Source of the DNA: Burkholderia sp. SRS-46
GTDB taxonomy: Bacteria; Pseudomonadota; Gammaproteobacteria; Burkholderiales; Burkholderiaceae
Direction of reading: 5' to 3'
Assembly (NCBI RefSeq): GCF_004343775.1
Contig: NZ_PTXL01000001.1
Coordinates: forward strand, 1,178,001-1,242,000
Length of the DNA: 64,000 nucleotides
The notes beneath the pieces were generated by a model, which was not told the origin of the DNA, made no database searches, and worked only from the letters and a program-made list of their open reading frames with translations. Made by a program: the position numbers and the translations under genes. Position 1 is the first letter of the stretch; each line of letters starts with the position of its first letter. Below are positions 17,054-26,200 of this stretch, in pieces.

Positions 17054-17922
17054 GCACGCTCGCCGCGCCCGGCGCGCCGCGCGACCCGAAGGGCTGGCTC
17101 GTCACGCCCGCGCTCGGCTTCATCGTCGCGCTGTTCATCTATCCGTTCGCGTACGGCCTCGTGCTGTCGTTCCAGCCGATGAACGGCGGCGGCGCGCTCG
17201 CGAACTACCTGCAATTCTTCACCGACGCCGCGATGTGGCCGACCGTGATCGTCACGCTGAAGCTCGCGGTGCCGGCGACGCTGATCAACGTCGGCGTATC
17301 GGTGCCGGTCGCTTTCGCGCTGCGCCGCAGCTCGCCGTACCAGAAGTTCGTAACGACGCTGCTCGTGATCCCCGTCACGCTCGGCATGGTGCTGATCGCC
17401 GACGGGATGCTCACGTATTTCGGCCCGAACGGCTGGTTCCCGCAGGCGTTGCAGGGGCTGCACCTGTACACCGACGAGGTGCGCCTCACGCACAACTACT
17501 GGGGCGTGCTGCTGTCGCTGATCGTGTCGGGCTTTCCGTTCGCATTCCTGCTGATGCTGTCGTACATCAGCGGCATCGACCCGACGCTCGCGCGTGCGGC
17601 GGCCACGCTCGGCGCGAGCCCGTGGCAGCAGTTCCAGCAGATCTACCTGCCGCTGCTGGTGCCCGGGCTGACGATGGCCGCGTGCCTGTCGTTCGTGCAG
17701 GCGTTCTCGGTGTTCCCGTCGGCCGTGCTGCTCGGCGCGCCGGCCGGCCCGACGCGGGTGATCTCGATCGCCGCGGCCGAAGCCGCGTTCGAGAGCTACG
17801 ATTACGCGCTCGCGTCGGCGATCGCGATCGTGATGGGCTTCGTGCAGCTGCTGGTGGTGGCGTCGATGCTCGGCGCGCGCCGTTTCTTCTATACGGGGCC
17901 GGTGACGGGAGGCAAGGGCTGA
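17050..17922 (+). CDS. ABC transporter permease (first, PotB-like)
   Basis: 290 residues, about six membrane spans. The EAA loop that contacts the ATPase is visible as ARAAATLGASPWQQFQQIYLPLLVPG. Start overlaps the ATPase stop (ATGA) and its own stop overlaps the next permease start (TGATG), so all three genes form one translationally coupled unit. The long cytoplasmic N-terminus and order fit the first permease of spermidine/putrescine- or aminoethylphosphonate-type importers. Confidence 0.92.
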   Translation: MSTLAAPGAPRDPKGWLVTPALGFIVALFIYPFAYGLVLSFQPMNGGGALANYLQFFTDAAMWPTVIVTLKLAVPATLINVGVSVPVAFALRRSSPYQKFVTTLLVIPVTLGMVLIADGMLTYFGPNGWFPQALQGLHLYTDEVRLTHNYWGVLLSLIVSGFPFAFLLMLSYISGIDPTLARAAATLGASPWQQFQQIYLPLLVPGLTMAACLSFVQAFSVFPSAVLLGAPAGPTRVISIAAAEAAFESYDYALASAIAIVMGFVQLLVVASMLGARRFFYTGPVTGGKG

Positions 17923-18824
17923 TGGCGACCGACAATCATGCCGCGCGGACATGGCCGGCCCGGCCCGTCGACGCGATGAAACCGCGGAAGGTGCGCGGCC
18001 ACCTGGGCGCCCGCGCGTGGAAGACGCTGGTGTGGGGCGTGATGGCGCTGTTCCTGCTGAACGTGATGCTGCTGATCGCGACCGTCGCGGTGAACTCGGT
18101 CGCGACGCGCTGGTTCGGCACGCCGCTGCCGCAGGGCTTCACGCTGCACTGGTACGCGAAGGCGTGGGAGGACTTCCAGCTCGCGAGCGTGCTGTGGGTG
18201 ACGGTCGAGGTGGTGGGCGCGGTGGTGCTGCTGTCGATCGCGCTCGGCGTGCCGGCCGCGTATGCGCTCGCGCGCGTGCAGTTTCCCGGCAAGCGCTTCG
18301 CGCTGCTGGTGTTCCTGCTGCCGCTGATGGTGCCGCCCGTCACGTACGGCATCCCGATGGCGACCGTGATGTACAAGGTCGGGCTCGCGGGCACGCTGCC
18401 CGGCGTGATCCTCGCGAACCTCGTGCCGGCGCTGCCGTTCGTGATCCTCGTGATGACGCCGTTCATCGAGCAGATCGACCCGAACCTCGAAGCGGCCGCG
18501 CGCATCTTCGGCGCGAACACGTGGCGCTATTTCCGCTACGTGCTGCTGCCGCTGCTGGTGCCGGGCATGCTCGCGGCGGGGCTGCTCGTGCTGGTGCGCA
18601 CGATCGGGATGTTCGAGCTGACCTTCTTCACGGCCGGGCCGAGCACGCAGACGCTCGTCGTCGCGCTGTACTACGCGGTGTTCTCGACCGGCGTGCGCGC
18701 GCCGCAGTCGATCGACGCGATGGCGATGATCTACATGGCGATCACGCTCGTGTGGGTCGTGATCGCGCTGCAGTTCGTGAGCCCGACGCAGCTCGTGAGC
18801 CGCGTGAAGCAGGAGCGGCAGTAG
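17922..18824 (+). CDS. ABC transporter permease (second, PotC-like)
   Basis: 300 residues with six predicted spans after an unusual N-terminal tail of about 45 mostly hydrophilic residues. The EAA loop reads LEAAARIFGANTWRYFRYVLLPLLVPG. It closes the importer operon. Start ATG 17922 overlaps the upstream TGA by one base. No regulator gene is attached; the next gene is 190 bases away and unrelated. Confidence 0.92.
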   Translation: MATDNHAARTWPARPVDAMKPRKVRGHLGARAWKTLVWGVMALFLLNVMLLIATVAVNSVATRWFGTPLPQGFTLHWYAKAWEDFQLASVLWVTVEVVGAVVLLSIALGVPAAYALARVQFPGKRFALLVFLLPLMVPPVTYGIPMATVMYKVGLAGTLPGVILANLVPALPFVILVMTPFIEQIDPNLEAAARIFGANTWRYFRYVLLPLLVPGMLAAGLLVLVRTIGMFELTFFTAGPSTQTLVVALYYAVFSTGVRAPQSIDAMAMIYMAITLVWVVIALQFVSPTQLVSRVKQERQ

Positions 18825-19014
18825 GGGCGGGGGCCTGCCGTCGGCGGGCCTGATCGCCGCTCATGCGCGAGTCGGCCGCCGTGCAATTGGTTACAAATGG
18901 ATACCGTACACGGGGCGCGAACGTAGCAGACTACGCCGCATAGCGGCTCGCGGCCGGCGCCTTCGTGGCGCGGGCGCCGCGTGCTTCCAGACGCTCACCG
19001 AATCGCGGATATCC

Positions 19015-19461
19015 ATGAAGTTTCATACGCTGTTGACCCTCGGCCTTTCCACGACGTTGCTCGCGGCCTGCAACCTGTTCCACGACGGCCCCGGCTCGCG
19101 CGACATCGATGCGGCCGTGCGCCGCGCGCTCGAGGCCGAGAACCACGGCGGCCTCAACGCGCTGCTCGGCCAGCCGCTGCCGGTGTCGGCCGACGTCGTG
19201 TCGGCCAAGCCGGACGGCGACTGCAAGAAGGTGGGCGAGCGCACCTACACCTGCAACGTCGTGTTCACGTGGCGTTCCGCCGACCCCGGCGACGCGCCGT
19301 CGCGCGCGGAGCTGACGTTCGTGCAGGGCGCCGACGGCGCGTGGCAGACGTCGGGCGTCGACGCGGCGCTCGCGGCCGGCGCCGCGAAATCGCTGATCGA
19401 CCGGATCGGCAAGGCCTGGCCGCCGGCCAATCCGGCCAGCGCGGCGTCGGCCGCGCAGTAA
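19015..19461 (+). CDS. Small outer/inner membrane lipoprotein, unknown function
   Basis: 148 residues. The N-terminus MKFHTLLTLGLSTTLLAAC has a clear lipobox (LLAAC), so the mature protein is a lipoprotein beginning at Cys19. The following ~115 residues contain a Cys pair in GDCKKVGERTYTCNVVFTW that could form a disulfide, and the tail is rich in Ala. I do not recognise a named family; Burkholderia genomes commonly carry such small lipoproteins. It stands alone between the importer operon and an AraC gene. Confidence 0.75.
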   Translation: MKFHTLLTLGLSTTLLAACNLFHDGPGSRDIDAAVRRALEAENHGGLNALLGQPLPVSADVVSAKPDGDCKKVGERTYTCNVVFTWRSADPGDAPSRAELTFVQGADGAWQTSGVDAALAAGAAKSLIDRIGKAWPPANPASAASAAQ

Positions 19462-19588
19462 CGCGGCGGCAGTCGACGCCCGAGTGGCGGGCGCGGGATC
19501 GGGCCGCCCCATCTTCGCGCTGCAAGAACGATCAAATGGCCCCGTCGTCGATACCGTATAGTTCGCCCAGAATCTTCCAGGGCACGTT

Positions 19589-20440
19589 ATGAATCCAGTT
19601 GGAAAAGCGTTGTGGTTTATCGAAAACGAACTGGGTGACGAACTGACGCTCGACAGGATTTCTGCGGATTGCGGCATGACGCGCTTTTGCTTTTCGCGCG
19701 TCTTCTCGATGAGTACCGGTTGGTCGGTGATGCGCTATGTCCGGTCCAGGCGGCTGACGCGTGCGGCACGGGCGTTGGCGCAAGGCGCACCGGACATTCT
19801 TCAGGTGGCGCTCGATGCCGGATATCGCTCGCATGAGGCATTTACCCGCGCCTTCCGCGAATGCTTCGGCATGACGCCCGATGAAGTGCGAGCGCGGCGC
19901 AGTCTTGATGATCTGTCACTTGTGGAGCCGTTACGCATGAAAGAAATGAAAATCGTCGATATCGCGCCGCCGCGCTTCGAAGTCTCCGAAAAGCGCTTGA
20001 TCGCGGGTTTGAGCGATCGATTTACTTTCGAAACCAACGAAGGGATTCCGGCGCTTTGGCAAACCTTCATCCCGTACATCGGCAACCTGCCCGATCAGGT
20101 CGGCGGCGTGACTTACGGGGTGTGCTGCAACCCGGATGCGGACGGCAGCTTCGAATATGTCGCGGGCGTCGAGGTGAAGCGTCGCGACCGGTTGCCCGCT
20201 TCATTTCGTTGCATCGAAATCGAACCGCGACGCTATGCGGTCTTCGAGCATCGCGGGCACATCTCGACGCTTCACCAGACCGTCTACAGCATCTGGAACG
20301 GGTGGCTGCCAACGTCGGGGCTGAAGGTGGCGGAGGCGCCCGAGTTCGAGCGCTACAGCGAAGACTATGAGCCTGTCGCGGGCACCGGGGTGCTTGAAAT
20401 CTGGTTGCCGATAGAAAATTCGACCGGTCGATCCGACTGA
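19589..20440 (+). CDS. AraC-family regulator with GyrI-like effector domain
   Basis: 283 residues. The N-terminal ~100 residues are the AraC/XylS double helix-turn-helix (LGDELTLDRISADCGMTRFCFSRVF, then ILQVALDAGYRSHEAFTRAFRECFGMTPDEVR). The remaining part is a GyrI-like/SOUL-type small-molecule binding domain that ends YEPVAGTGVLEIWLPIE, as in Rob and similar regulators that sense drugs or bulky hydrophobic ligands. Base composition is slightly lower in GC than flanking genes. Its target may be the neighbouring small gene or unlinked multidrug genes. Confidence 0.9.
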   Translation: MNPVGKALWFIENELGDELTLDRISADCGMTRFCFSRVFSMSTGWSVMRYVRSRRLTRAARALAQGAPDILQVALDAGYRSHEAFTRAFRECFGMTPDEVRARRSLDDLSLVEPLRMKEMKIVDIAPPRFEVSEKRLIAGLSDRFTFETNEGIPALWQTFIPYIGNLPDQVGGVTYGVCCNPDADGSFEYVAGVEVKRRDRLPASFRCIEIEPRRYAVFEHRGHISTLHQTVYSIWNGWLPTSGLKVAEAPEFERYSEDYEPVAGTGVLEIWLPIENSTGRSD

Positions 20441-20484
20441 TCGCAGCGGGCTGTCCGGCATCAGGGAAAACCCTAGCTTTGAGA

Positions 20485-20512
20485 TATAATGTCGACCTTG
20501 AAGAAAGGTCGA
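20485..20512 (+). promoter_or_regulatory. Promoter -10 and palindrome ahead of a small membrane gene
   Basis: A perfect TATAAT (20485-20490) is followed at once by the inverted repeat TCGACCTT (20492-20499) and AAGGTCGA (20505-20512), which ends three bases before the ATG at 20516. If transcription starts inside it, the repeat is an operator; if upstream, the RNA hairpin would hide the ribosome site. Either way it should regulate the small gene. Confidence 0.5.
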
Positions 20513-20515
20513 GTC

Positions 20516-20728
20516 ATGCCTGAACGTTTCCAAGCCATTGAAAGAATTGTCTTTTCGCTGATCTGCATGTCGGCGGTCGTGTGTTCCGCGTTCCTTGCCT
20601 ACGAAGGGCATCCGGAGATCCGGGACGCCCTTCACCAAGGCGAAGCGCTGATGCGCGAGAGCGCCAGGTACTCGGTTGTCTGCGCACCGACCACGGCCGA
20701 TCCTTGCGTCGAAATGTCCGCGTATTGA
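20516..20728 (+). CDS. Small single-span membrane or secreted protein
   Basis: 70 residues from ATG 20516 (an earlier in-frame ATG at 20489 lies within the -10 element and is unlikely). After a short charged N-terminus comes a hydrophobic segment IVFSLICMSAVVCSAFLAY (about residues 9-27), then a polar part with two Cys residues, YSVVCAPTTADPCVEM, which could pair outside the membrane. No family recognised. It follows the AraC gene by 75 bases with its own promoter-like element. Confidence 0.5.
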   Translation: MPERFQAIERIVFSLICMSAVVCSAFLAYEGHPEIRDALHQGEALMRESARYSVVCAPTTADPCVEMSAY

Positions 20729-20841
20729 GCCCGAGGCCGACCGTGCGACCGCGCGTCCGGCCTGCCTTCCTCCCGATTCCCCCGCGAATTCCCCCGACCT
20801 GCGCCTGAGCGCCGACCGGCGATCCGCGACCGTCACCGACC

Positions 20842-21822
20842 TCACCCGGGCATCACCACGTTGCGCGGCACGCCGTCATGAAACGCGGCGACGTTCTCCA
20901 CCAATTGATCCGCGAGTGCCTGCACGGCCTCATCGCTCGCCCATGCGACATGCGGCGTGAGGATGAACCCCGGATGCGACAGGATCGCCTGGAACGGATG
21001 CGTGGCCGGCAGCGGTTCCTCGGTGACCACGTCGAACCCCGCCCCCGAAATCTTCCCCGACTGCAACGCATCGACGAGCGCACGCTCGTCGACGAGGCCG
21101 CCGCGCGCGGTGTTGATCACGAGCGGCCGGCGCGTCATCCGCGCGAACGCGGCCGCATCGACCAGATGTCGGGTCGCGGGCGTGAGCGGGCAGTGCAGCG
21201 TGAGGATGTCGCTGTCGCGCAGCAGCGTATCGAGCGGCGCGTAGTCGGCGGCCGGATCGGCGCGGCCCGCGTTCGCGGCAAACAGCACGCGCATGCCGAG
21301 CGCCCGCGCGATGCCGGCCACCGCGCGGCCGAGCACGCCGTCGCCGACGATGCCGAGCGTCGCTCCCGCCAGATCGCGGATCGGAAAATCGAAGAAGCAG
21401 AACTGGCCGCTGTCGAGCCAGCGGCCCGCGCGCACCGCGTCGCGATACGCGAGCAGGCTGCGGCGCAGCGCGAAGATCAGCGCGAACGTATGCTCCGGCA
21501 CCGTGCGCGCCGCGTAGCCGCGGATATTGCTCACGACGATGCCGCGTGCCGCGCAGGCGGGCAGGTCGACGTTGTCGGTGCCGGTCGCGGCGATCGCGAC
21601 CAGCCGCAGGCGGTGCGCCGCCGAGAGCGCCGCTGCGTCGAGCCGCACCTTGTTGGTGATCACGATATCCGCGTCGCGAATCCGCCCGGCCACCTCGCTC
21701 GCCGCGGTGCGCTCGAACGTATCCAGCGCATGCGGAAACGGAAACGGCTTCAGGACGGTGTGCGGCGACAGCGTCGCGCGATCGAGAAAGACGATCTTCA
21801 CGGAAGGGCAAGCGTGGGACAT
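20842..21822 (-). CDS. D-isomer-specific 2-hydroxyacid dehydrogenase
   Basis: 326 residues from ATG 21822. The Rossmann motif is GIVGDGVLGRAVAGIARALG; the catalytic Arg lies in INTARGGLVDERAL, the Glu in TEEPLPATHPF and the His in LTPHVAWAS, so the triad is complete. Such enzymes (glycerate/hydroxypyruvate or 2-ketoacid reductases) interconvert 2-oxo acids and D-2-hydroxyacids with NAD(P)H. It is divergent from the CoA-transferase/lyase operon starting at 22087, with a 264-base shared upstream region, so it may belong to the same pathway. Confidence 0.92.
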   Translation of the reverse strand: MSHACPSVKIVFLDRATLSPHTVLKPFPFPHALDTFERTAASEVAGRIRDADIVITNKVRLDAAALSAAHRLRLVAIAATGTDNVDLPACAARGIVVSNIRGYAARTVPEHTFALIFALRRSLLAYRDAVRAGRWLDSGQFCFFDFPIRDLAGATLGIVGDGVLGRAVAGIARALGMRVLFAANAGRADPAADYAPLDTLLRDSDILTLHCPLTPATRHLVDAAAFARMTRRPLVINTARGGLVDERALVDALQSGKISGAGFDVVTEEPLPATHPFQAILSHPGFILTPHVAWASDEAVQALADQLVENVAAFHDGVPRNVVMPG

Positions 21823-22086
21823 GGCGGCGCCTGTGGGTCGGTGACGTGCGTCCGGCGGACGCGGCAAGGGCACGATTGTGCGCGTCGCGCGGCCGCGCGA
21901 CTTGCTCGTTGCGCGACCCTGCTTGCCGATCCGGAAAGCCGCCGCGATCCGCCGGGCCGGCGCGGTGCGCGGCGCCGCGCACGAGCCTTGCCATTCCGGA
22001 AAGGCAGCTTGAGCATCGATCGATATTCCGGCTGCACGATCCCGTTCATGATCGCCGTCATCGACAACACGCTTTCGGAGACGACG

Positions 22087-23277
22087 ATGACGCGACCGCT
22101 GGATGGCATCCGCGTGCTGGAACTCGGACAACTGATCGCCGGGCCGTTCGCGGGCCGGATGCTCGCCGAGTTCGGCGCCGACGTGATCAAGGTGGAGCCG
22201 CCGGGCACCGGCGACCCGCTGCGCAAGTGGCGGATGCTGCACGACGGCACGTCGGTGTGGTGGGCCGCGCAATCGCGCAACAAGACGTCGCTGACGCTCG
22301 ACCTGCGCACGCCCGAAGGGCAGGACGTGATCCGCAGGCTCGTCGCCGACGCCGACGTGCTGATCGAGAACTTCCGCCCGGGCACGCTCGAAGGCTGGGG
22401 GCTCGGCTGGGACGTGCTGTCGGCGATCAACCCCGGGCTGATCATGCTGCGCGTGTCGGGCTACGGCCAGAGCGGGCCGTATCGCGACCGGCCGGGCTTC
22501 GGCGTCATCGCCGAGGCGATGGGCGGCCTGCGGCACCTGACCGGCGAACCGGGCCGCACGCCGGTGCGGGTCGGCATCTCGCTCGGCGATTCGCTGTCGG
22601 CGCTGCACGGCGTGATCGGCGTGCTGCTCGCGCTGCGGCATCGCGACCAGCAGGGCGGCAACGGGCAAGTGGTCGACGTCGCGCTGTACGAGTCGGTCTT
22701 CAACATGATGGAAAGCCTGCTGCCCGAGTATTCGGTGTTCGGTGCGGTGCGCGAGGCGGCCGGCAGCAGCCTGCCGGGCATTGCGCCGACCAATGCGTAC
22801 CGCTGCCGCGACGGCCGCTACGCGCTGATCGCCGGCAACGGCGACAGCATCTTCCGGCGACTGATGGCGCTGATCGGGCGGCCCGAGCTCGGCAACGATC
22901 CCGCGCTCGCGCACAACGACGGTCGCGTCGCGCAGGTCGCGCGCATCGATGCGGCGATCGGCGAATGGAGCGCGCGCCACGACCTCGACGACGTGCTGGC
23001 CGCGCTGAACGAGGCGCGGATTCCGTCGGGCCGCATCTACGACGTCGCCGACATCGCGGCCGATCCGCACTACCGCGCACGCGAGATGATCGTCGACGCC
23101 ACGCTGCCGGACGGCACGCCGGTCAGCGTGCCGGGCATCGTGCCGAAGCTCGGCGCGACGCCGGGGCGCATCGCGCACGCCGCGCCCGCGCTCGGCGCGC
23201 ACACCGACGCGGTGCTGGATTCGCTCGGCATCGATGCGGCCATGCGCGACGGCTGGCGCGCGCGCGGCGTGATCTGA
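22087..23277 (+). CDS. CaiB/BaiF-type family III CoA-transferase
   Basis: 396 residues from ATG 22087. Typical family III features: LDGIRVLELGQLIAGPFAGRMLAEFGADVIKVE at the N-terminus (quoted in two parts of the first 35 residues), then NKTSLTLDLRTPEG, LIENFRPGTLEGWGLG and VSGYGQSGPYRDRPGFG. These enzymes move CoA between carboxylic acids through an aspartyl-CoA intermediate. It is followed 21 bases later by a hydroxymethylglutaryl-CoA lyase-like gene, the arrangement seen in routes that activate a 3-hydroxy-3-methyl diacid and then cleave it, such as citramalate, itaconate-like or leucine-derived acids. Confidence 0.93.
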   Translation: MTRPLDGIRVLELGQLIAGPFAGRMLAEFGADVIKVEPPGTGDPLRKWRMLHDGTSVWWAAQSRNKTSLTLDLRTPEGQDVIRRLVADADVLIENFRPGTLEGWGLGWDVLSAINPGLIMLRVSGYGQSGPYRDRPGFGVIAEAMGGLRHLTGEPGRTPVRVGISLGDSLSALHGVIGVLLALRHRDQQGGNGQVVDVALYESVFNMMESLLPEYSVFGAVREAAGSSLPGIAPTNAYRCRDGRYALIAGNGDSIFRRLMALIGRPELGNDPALAHNDGRVAQVARIDAAIGEWSARHDLDDVLAALNEARIPSGRIYDVADIAADPHYRAREMIVDATLPDGTPVSVPGIVPKLGATPGRIAHAAPALGAHTDAVLDSLGIDAAMRDGWRARGVI

Positions 23278-23298
23278 ACCCCAACGGACGACCTGACG

Positions 23299-24255
23299 AT
23301 GAAAGGCACACGGCTCTATCTCAACGAAGTCGCGACGCGCGACGGTTTCCAGAACGAGGCGCGCTTCGTCGACACCGACGACAAGATCGCGCTCGTCGAC
23401 GCGCTGAGCGCATGCGGGTACGCGAAGATCGAGGTGACGTCGTTCACGTCGCCGAAGGCGATTCCGGCGCTGCGCGATGCCGAAGCCGTGATGCACGGCA
23501 TCGCGCGCGCACCGGGCGTCGTCTACACGGTGCTGGTGCCGAACGTGCGCGGCGCCGAACGCGCGCTGTCGTGCCGCGTCGACGAAGTGAACCTCGTGAT
23601 GTCGGTCAGCGAGACCCACAATCGCGCGAACCTGCGGATGACGCGCGAGCAGTCGTTCGCGCAGCTGCGCGACGTGATCGACGCGGTGCGCGGCACCGGC
23701 GTGGCGATCAACGTGTCGCTGTCGACCGCGATGGGCTGCCCGATGGAGGGCGACGTGCCGGCCGAGACCGTGCTCGCGTGGATGCAGCGCTTCGCGGATC
23801 TCGGTGTGCACGGCTTCACGCTGTGCGACACCACCGGCATGGCGTATCCGTCGCAGGTGCGCGATCTGTGCGGCCGCGCGCGCGATCGCTTCGCCGCGCG
23901 GCAGCTTACGCTGCACTTCCACAACACGCGCGGCATGGCACTCGCGAACACGCTCGCGGCGCTCGACGCCGGCATCGTGCGCTTCGACGCGTCGCTCGGT
24001 GGCCTCGGCGGATGCCCGTACGCGCCCGGCGCGACCGGCAACGTGTGCACCGAGGAACTCGTGCACATGCTCGCGCTCGACGGCTACGATACGGGCATCG
24101 ACCTCGCGGCGGCGCTCGACGCGGCCGCGCGGCTGCCGGCGCTGCTCGGCCACGACGTGCCGAGCCAGATCCTGAAGGCCGGACGACGTTCGGATCTTCA
24201 TCCCGCGCCGGCCTTCGCCACCGACGGCATGCCGGCACAGCGGGCGTTTTCGTGA
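23299..24255 (+). CDS. Hydroxymethylglutaryl-CoA lyase family protein
   Basis: 318 residues. HMGL-like TIM barrel: NEVATRDGFQNEA at the N-terminus (catalytic Arg-Asp), LHFHNTRGMALAN (metal-binding His pair) and GGLGGCPYAPGATGN with the active-site Cys loop. Family members split 3-hydroxy-3-methylacyl-CoA esters into a ketone or ketoacid and acetyl-CoA. Downstream of a CoA-transferase and upstream of a VOC protein, it probably acts on the CoA ester made by its neighbour. True HMG-CoA lyase in leucine breakdown is usually encoded with the liu genes, absent here, so a different diacid is likely. Confidence 0.9.
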   Translation: MKGTRLYLNEVATRDGFQNEARFVDTDDKIALVDALSACGYAKIEVTSFTSPKAIPALRDAEAVMHGIARAPGVVYTVLVPNVRGAERALSCRVDEVNLVMSVSETHNRANLRMTREQSFAQLRDVIDAVRGTGVAINVSLSTAMGCPMEGDVPAETVLAWMQRFADLGVHGFTLCDTTGMAYPSQVRDLCGRARDRFAARQLTLHFHNTRGMALANTLAALDAGIVRFDASLGGLGGCPYAPGATGNVCTEELVHMLALDGYDTGIDLAAALDAAARLPALLGHDVPSQILKAGRRSDLHPAPAFATDGMPAQRAFS

Positions 24256-24296
24256 GCCTTGAAGGCTTTTGCGATCTTCATCACCAGGAGACACAC

Positions 24297-24680
24297 ATGG
24301 CGCTGATCGACCACCTCGATCACCTCGTGCTGACCTGCGTCGACCCCGACGCGACGAAGCATTTCTATACGGAAGTGCTGCAGATGCGGCTCGAATCGTT
24401 CGGCGCGGGGCGCATCGCATTCCGCTTCGGCAACCAGAAGATCAACCTGCACGTGCGCGGCGCGGAATTCGAGCCGAAGGCGCATCTGCCGGCGCCCGGC
24501 GCGCTCGATCTGTGCTTCATCGCCGCGGTGCCGCTCGACGACGTGATCGCACACCTGAACCGGATGGCCTGGCCGATCGTTGAAGGGCCGGTCGAGCGCA
24601 CCGGCGCGACGCAGAAGATCCGCTCGGTGTACGTGCGCGACCCGGACCTGAACCTGATCGAGATTTCCGAGCCGATCTGA
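24297..24680 (+). CDS. VOC (glyoxalase/dioxygenase) family protein
   Basis: 127 residues from ATG 24297 after AGGAG. It begins DHLDHLVLTCVDPDATKHFYTEVLQ, with the usual N-terminal His of the metal site, and ends RSVYVRDPDLNLIEISEP, where the last Glu is the second conserved ligand. This is the short VOC type related to glyoxalase I-like and YaeR/virulence-protein annotations. It is third in the operon after the CoA-transferase and lyase. Its reaction is unknown; VOC proteins include isomerases, epimerases and lyases. Confidence 0.88.
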   Translation: MALIDHLDHLVLTCVDPDATKHFYTEVLQMRLESFGAGRIAFRFGNQKINLHVRGAEFEPKAHLPAPGALDLCFIAAVPLDDVIAHLNRMAWPIVEGPVERTGATQKIRSVYVRDPDLNLIEISEPI

Positions 24681-24778
24681 GCGGCCGCCGCCGTGGCGCA
24701 ATCGTCTGCCGAAAACGGACAGGCCAGGGCGGCGCTCGCCGTTTCCGGATAGCCGGCCGTGCACCGCGCCGCCGATAG

Positions 24779-25024
24779 GAGATCGACGCATACAGCCCGT
24801 TGCGCCACATCGGCCGCGGCGCGCCGACCGTCGTCGCGGTCGGCGACGCGGCGCTGCCCGAACTCGTCCGTCACGCGCACGCGTTCGCGGATGCCTGCGA
24901 AGCGGCCGGCGAACGGATCGCGCGCGCGTGGCTGCCCGGCATGCAGCACTTCACGGTGCTGGACGATCTCGCGCAGCCGGACGGCGCGATGCTGACGGCG
25001 TTGCAGGCGAGCGCGACGCGCTAG
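24779..25024 (+). pseudogene. 3' remnant of an alpha/beta hydrolase gene
   Basis: An open frame beginning only after a TAG at 24776 encodes EIDAYSPLRHIGRGAPTVV and later AWLPGMQHFTVLDDLA, which is the C-terminal fifth of a kynurenine-formamidase/esterase-like alpha/beta hydrolase, including the terminal catalytic His (MQHFTVL). There is no start codon with a ribosome site, and no catalytic Ser elbow. The piece lies between the VOC gene and the LysR gene, so a larger hydrolase was probably once part of this operon and has lost its 5' part by deletion. Confidence 0.65.
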
Positions 25025-25127
25025 TGCCGCGGCGACACCGCAGCGGCAGGTGCGGGCGTATCATCGGCGTCAAGCCGGCCCGGCCGTATCTGTCGCAGGC
25101 GCGCGCTGCCTTCCCAGGATCCACGAC

Positions 25128-26024
25128 ATGGTGAACCCGCTTCATTTCGATCTGCAGTCGCTGCGGGTATTCGCGCTGGTCGCGGAGCACGGCAGCCTGA
25201 CGAAGGCGGCCGAGCACGGCCAGCTCACGCTGTCCGCGGTCAGCAAGCGCATCGCGGAACTCGAGAGCGTGACCGGCAGCGCGCTGTTCGTGCGGCACGC
25301 GCGCGGCGTCGAACTGACGCCCGCCGGCCGCGCGCTGCTCGACCATGCGGCGAAGGTGATCGACCAGGTGAACCGCATGGCGCACGAGATGAGCGACTAC
25401 GTCGCCGGCGTGCGCGGCCATATCCGCGTGTGGGCGAACACGTCGGCGATCGTCCAGTTCCTGCCGGTCGATCTCGCCGCGTTCCTCACGTCGAACCCCG
25501 GCATCAAGGTCAGCCTCGAGGAGCGCCTGAGCCACGAGATCGTCGACGCGCTCGGGTCGGGCAAGACCGATCTCGGCGTGTTCGCCGACAACGTGCCCGC
25601 ACCGGGCATCGAGCGCCGGCTGTACCGGCGCGACGAACTCGTGCTGCTGGTGCCGCGCGGCCACCGCTTCGCGGAACGCGGGGCGGTTCGCTTCGCCGAT
25701 ACGCTCGACGACGATTATGTCGGGCTCAGCGACGGCAGCTCGCTGCTGGCCCGGATGACCGACGCCGCGTTCGCGGCCGAGCGCTCGCTGAAGCTGCGTA
25801 TCCAGGTGTCGAATTTTGATGGGGTCAGCCGGATGATCGAGGCGGGGCTCGGCATCGGCATCCTGCCGCGCGATGCGGTGACGACCGAGCGGGCGGGGTC
25901 GCGGCTGTGTGTGGTGAAGCTCGATGATGCCTGGGCGATGCGCACGCTGTGGGTGGGAGTGAAGGCGGGGAGCGTGCTGACGACGGATATTGCGAGGCTG
26001 TTCGAATTCATGTCGGCGCGGTGA
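25128..26024 (+). CDS. LysR-family transcriptional regulator
   Basis: 298 residues from ATG 25128. N-terminal LysR helix-turn-helix: FDLQSLRVFALVAEHGSLTKAAEHGQLTLSAVSKRIAEL (read as residues 7-45), followed by the RAARGVELTPAGRALL-like linker and a periplasmic-binding-protein-type effector domain (RGHIRVWANTSAIVQFLP onward, ending RTLWVGVKAGSVLTTDIARLFEF). The position after the CoA-transferase operon suggests that it controls those genes, although LysR regulators are more often divergent. Inducer unknown. Confidence 0.92.
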   Translation: MVNPLHFDLQSLRVFALVAEHGSLTKAAEHGQLTLSAVSKRIAELESVTGSALFVRHARGVELTPAGRALLDHAAKVIDQVNRMAHEMSDYVAGVRGHIRVWANTSAIVQFLPVDLAAFLTSNPGIKVSLEERLSHEIVDALGSGKTDLGVFADNVPAPGIERRLYRRDELVLLVPRGHRFAERGAVRFADTLDDDYVGLSDGSSLLARMTDAAFAAERSLKLRIQVSNFDGVSRMIEAGLGIGILPRDAVTTERAGSRLCVVKLDDAWAMRTLWVGVKAGSVLTTDIARLFEFMSAR

Positions 26025-26200
26025 GGGGGGCCGTAGCGGTCGTGCATCGAATGTCACCGCCTCGCTGCTCAGGCCCGCTCGTTCGTCGCAGCCCGGTGTT
26101 GGGCCGTCGGCGACACCTCGAAATCTGCCTTACACGTGACGCCGCACCCAATCGTCGGAGCAGATCATGCTCGGCTCGCGTGATAGCCCGGATGGTTGCC

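Noticed and set aside
21823..24420. N-terminal extension of the 2-hydroxyacid dehydrogenase frame upstream of 21822
   Set aside because: The extension runs antisense through the CoA-transferase and lyase genes and has no dehydrogenase features; the protein is complete from 21822.
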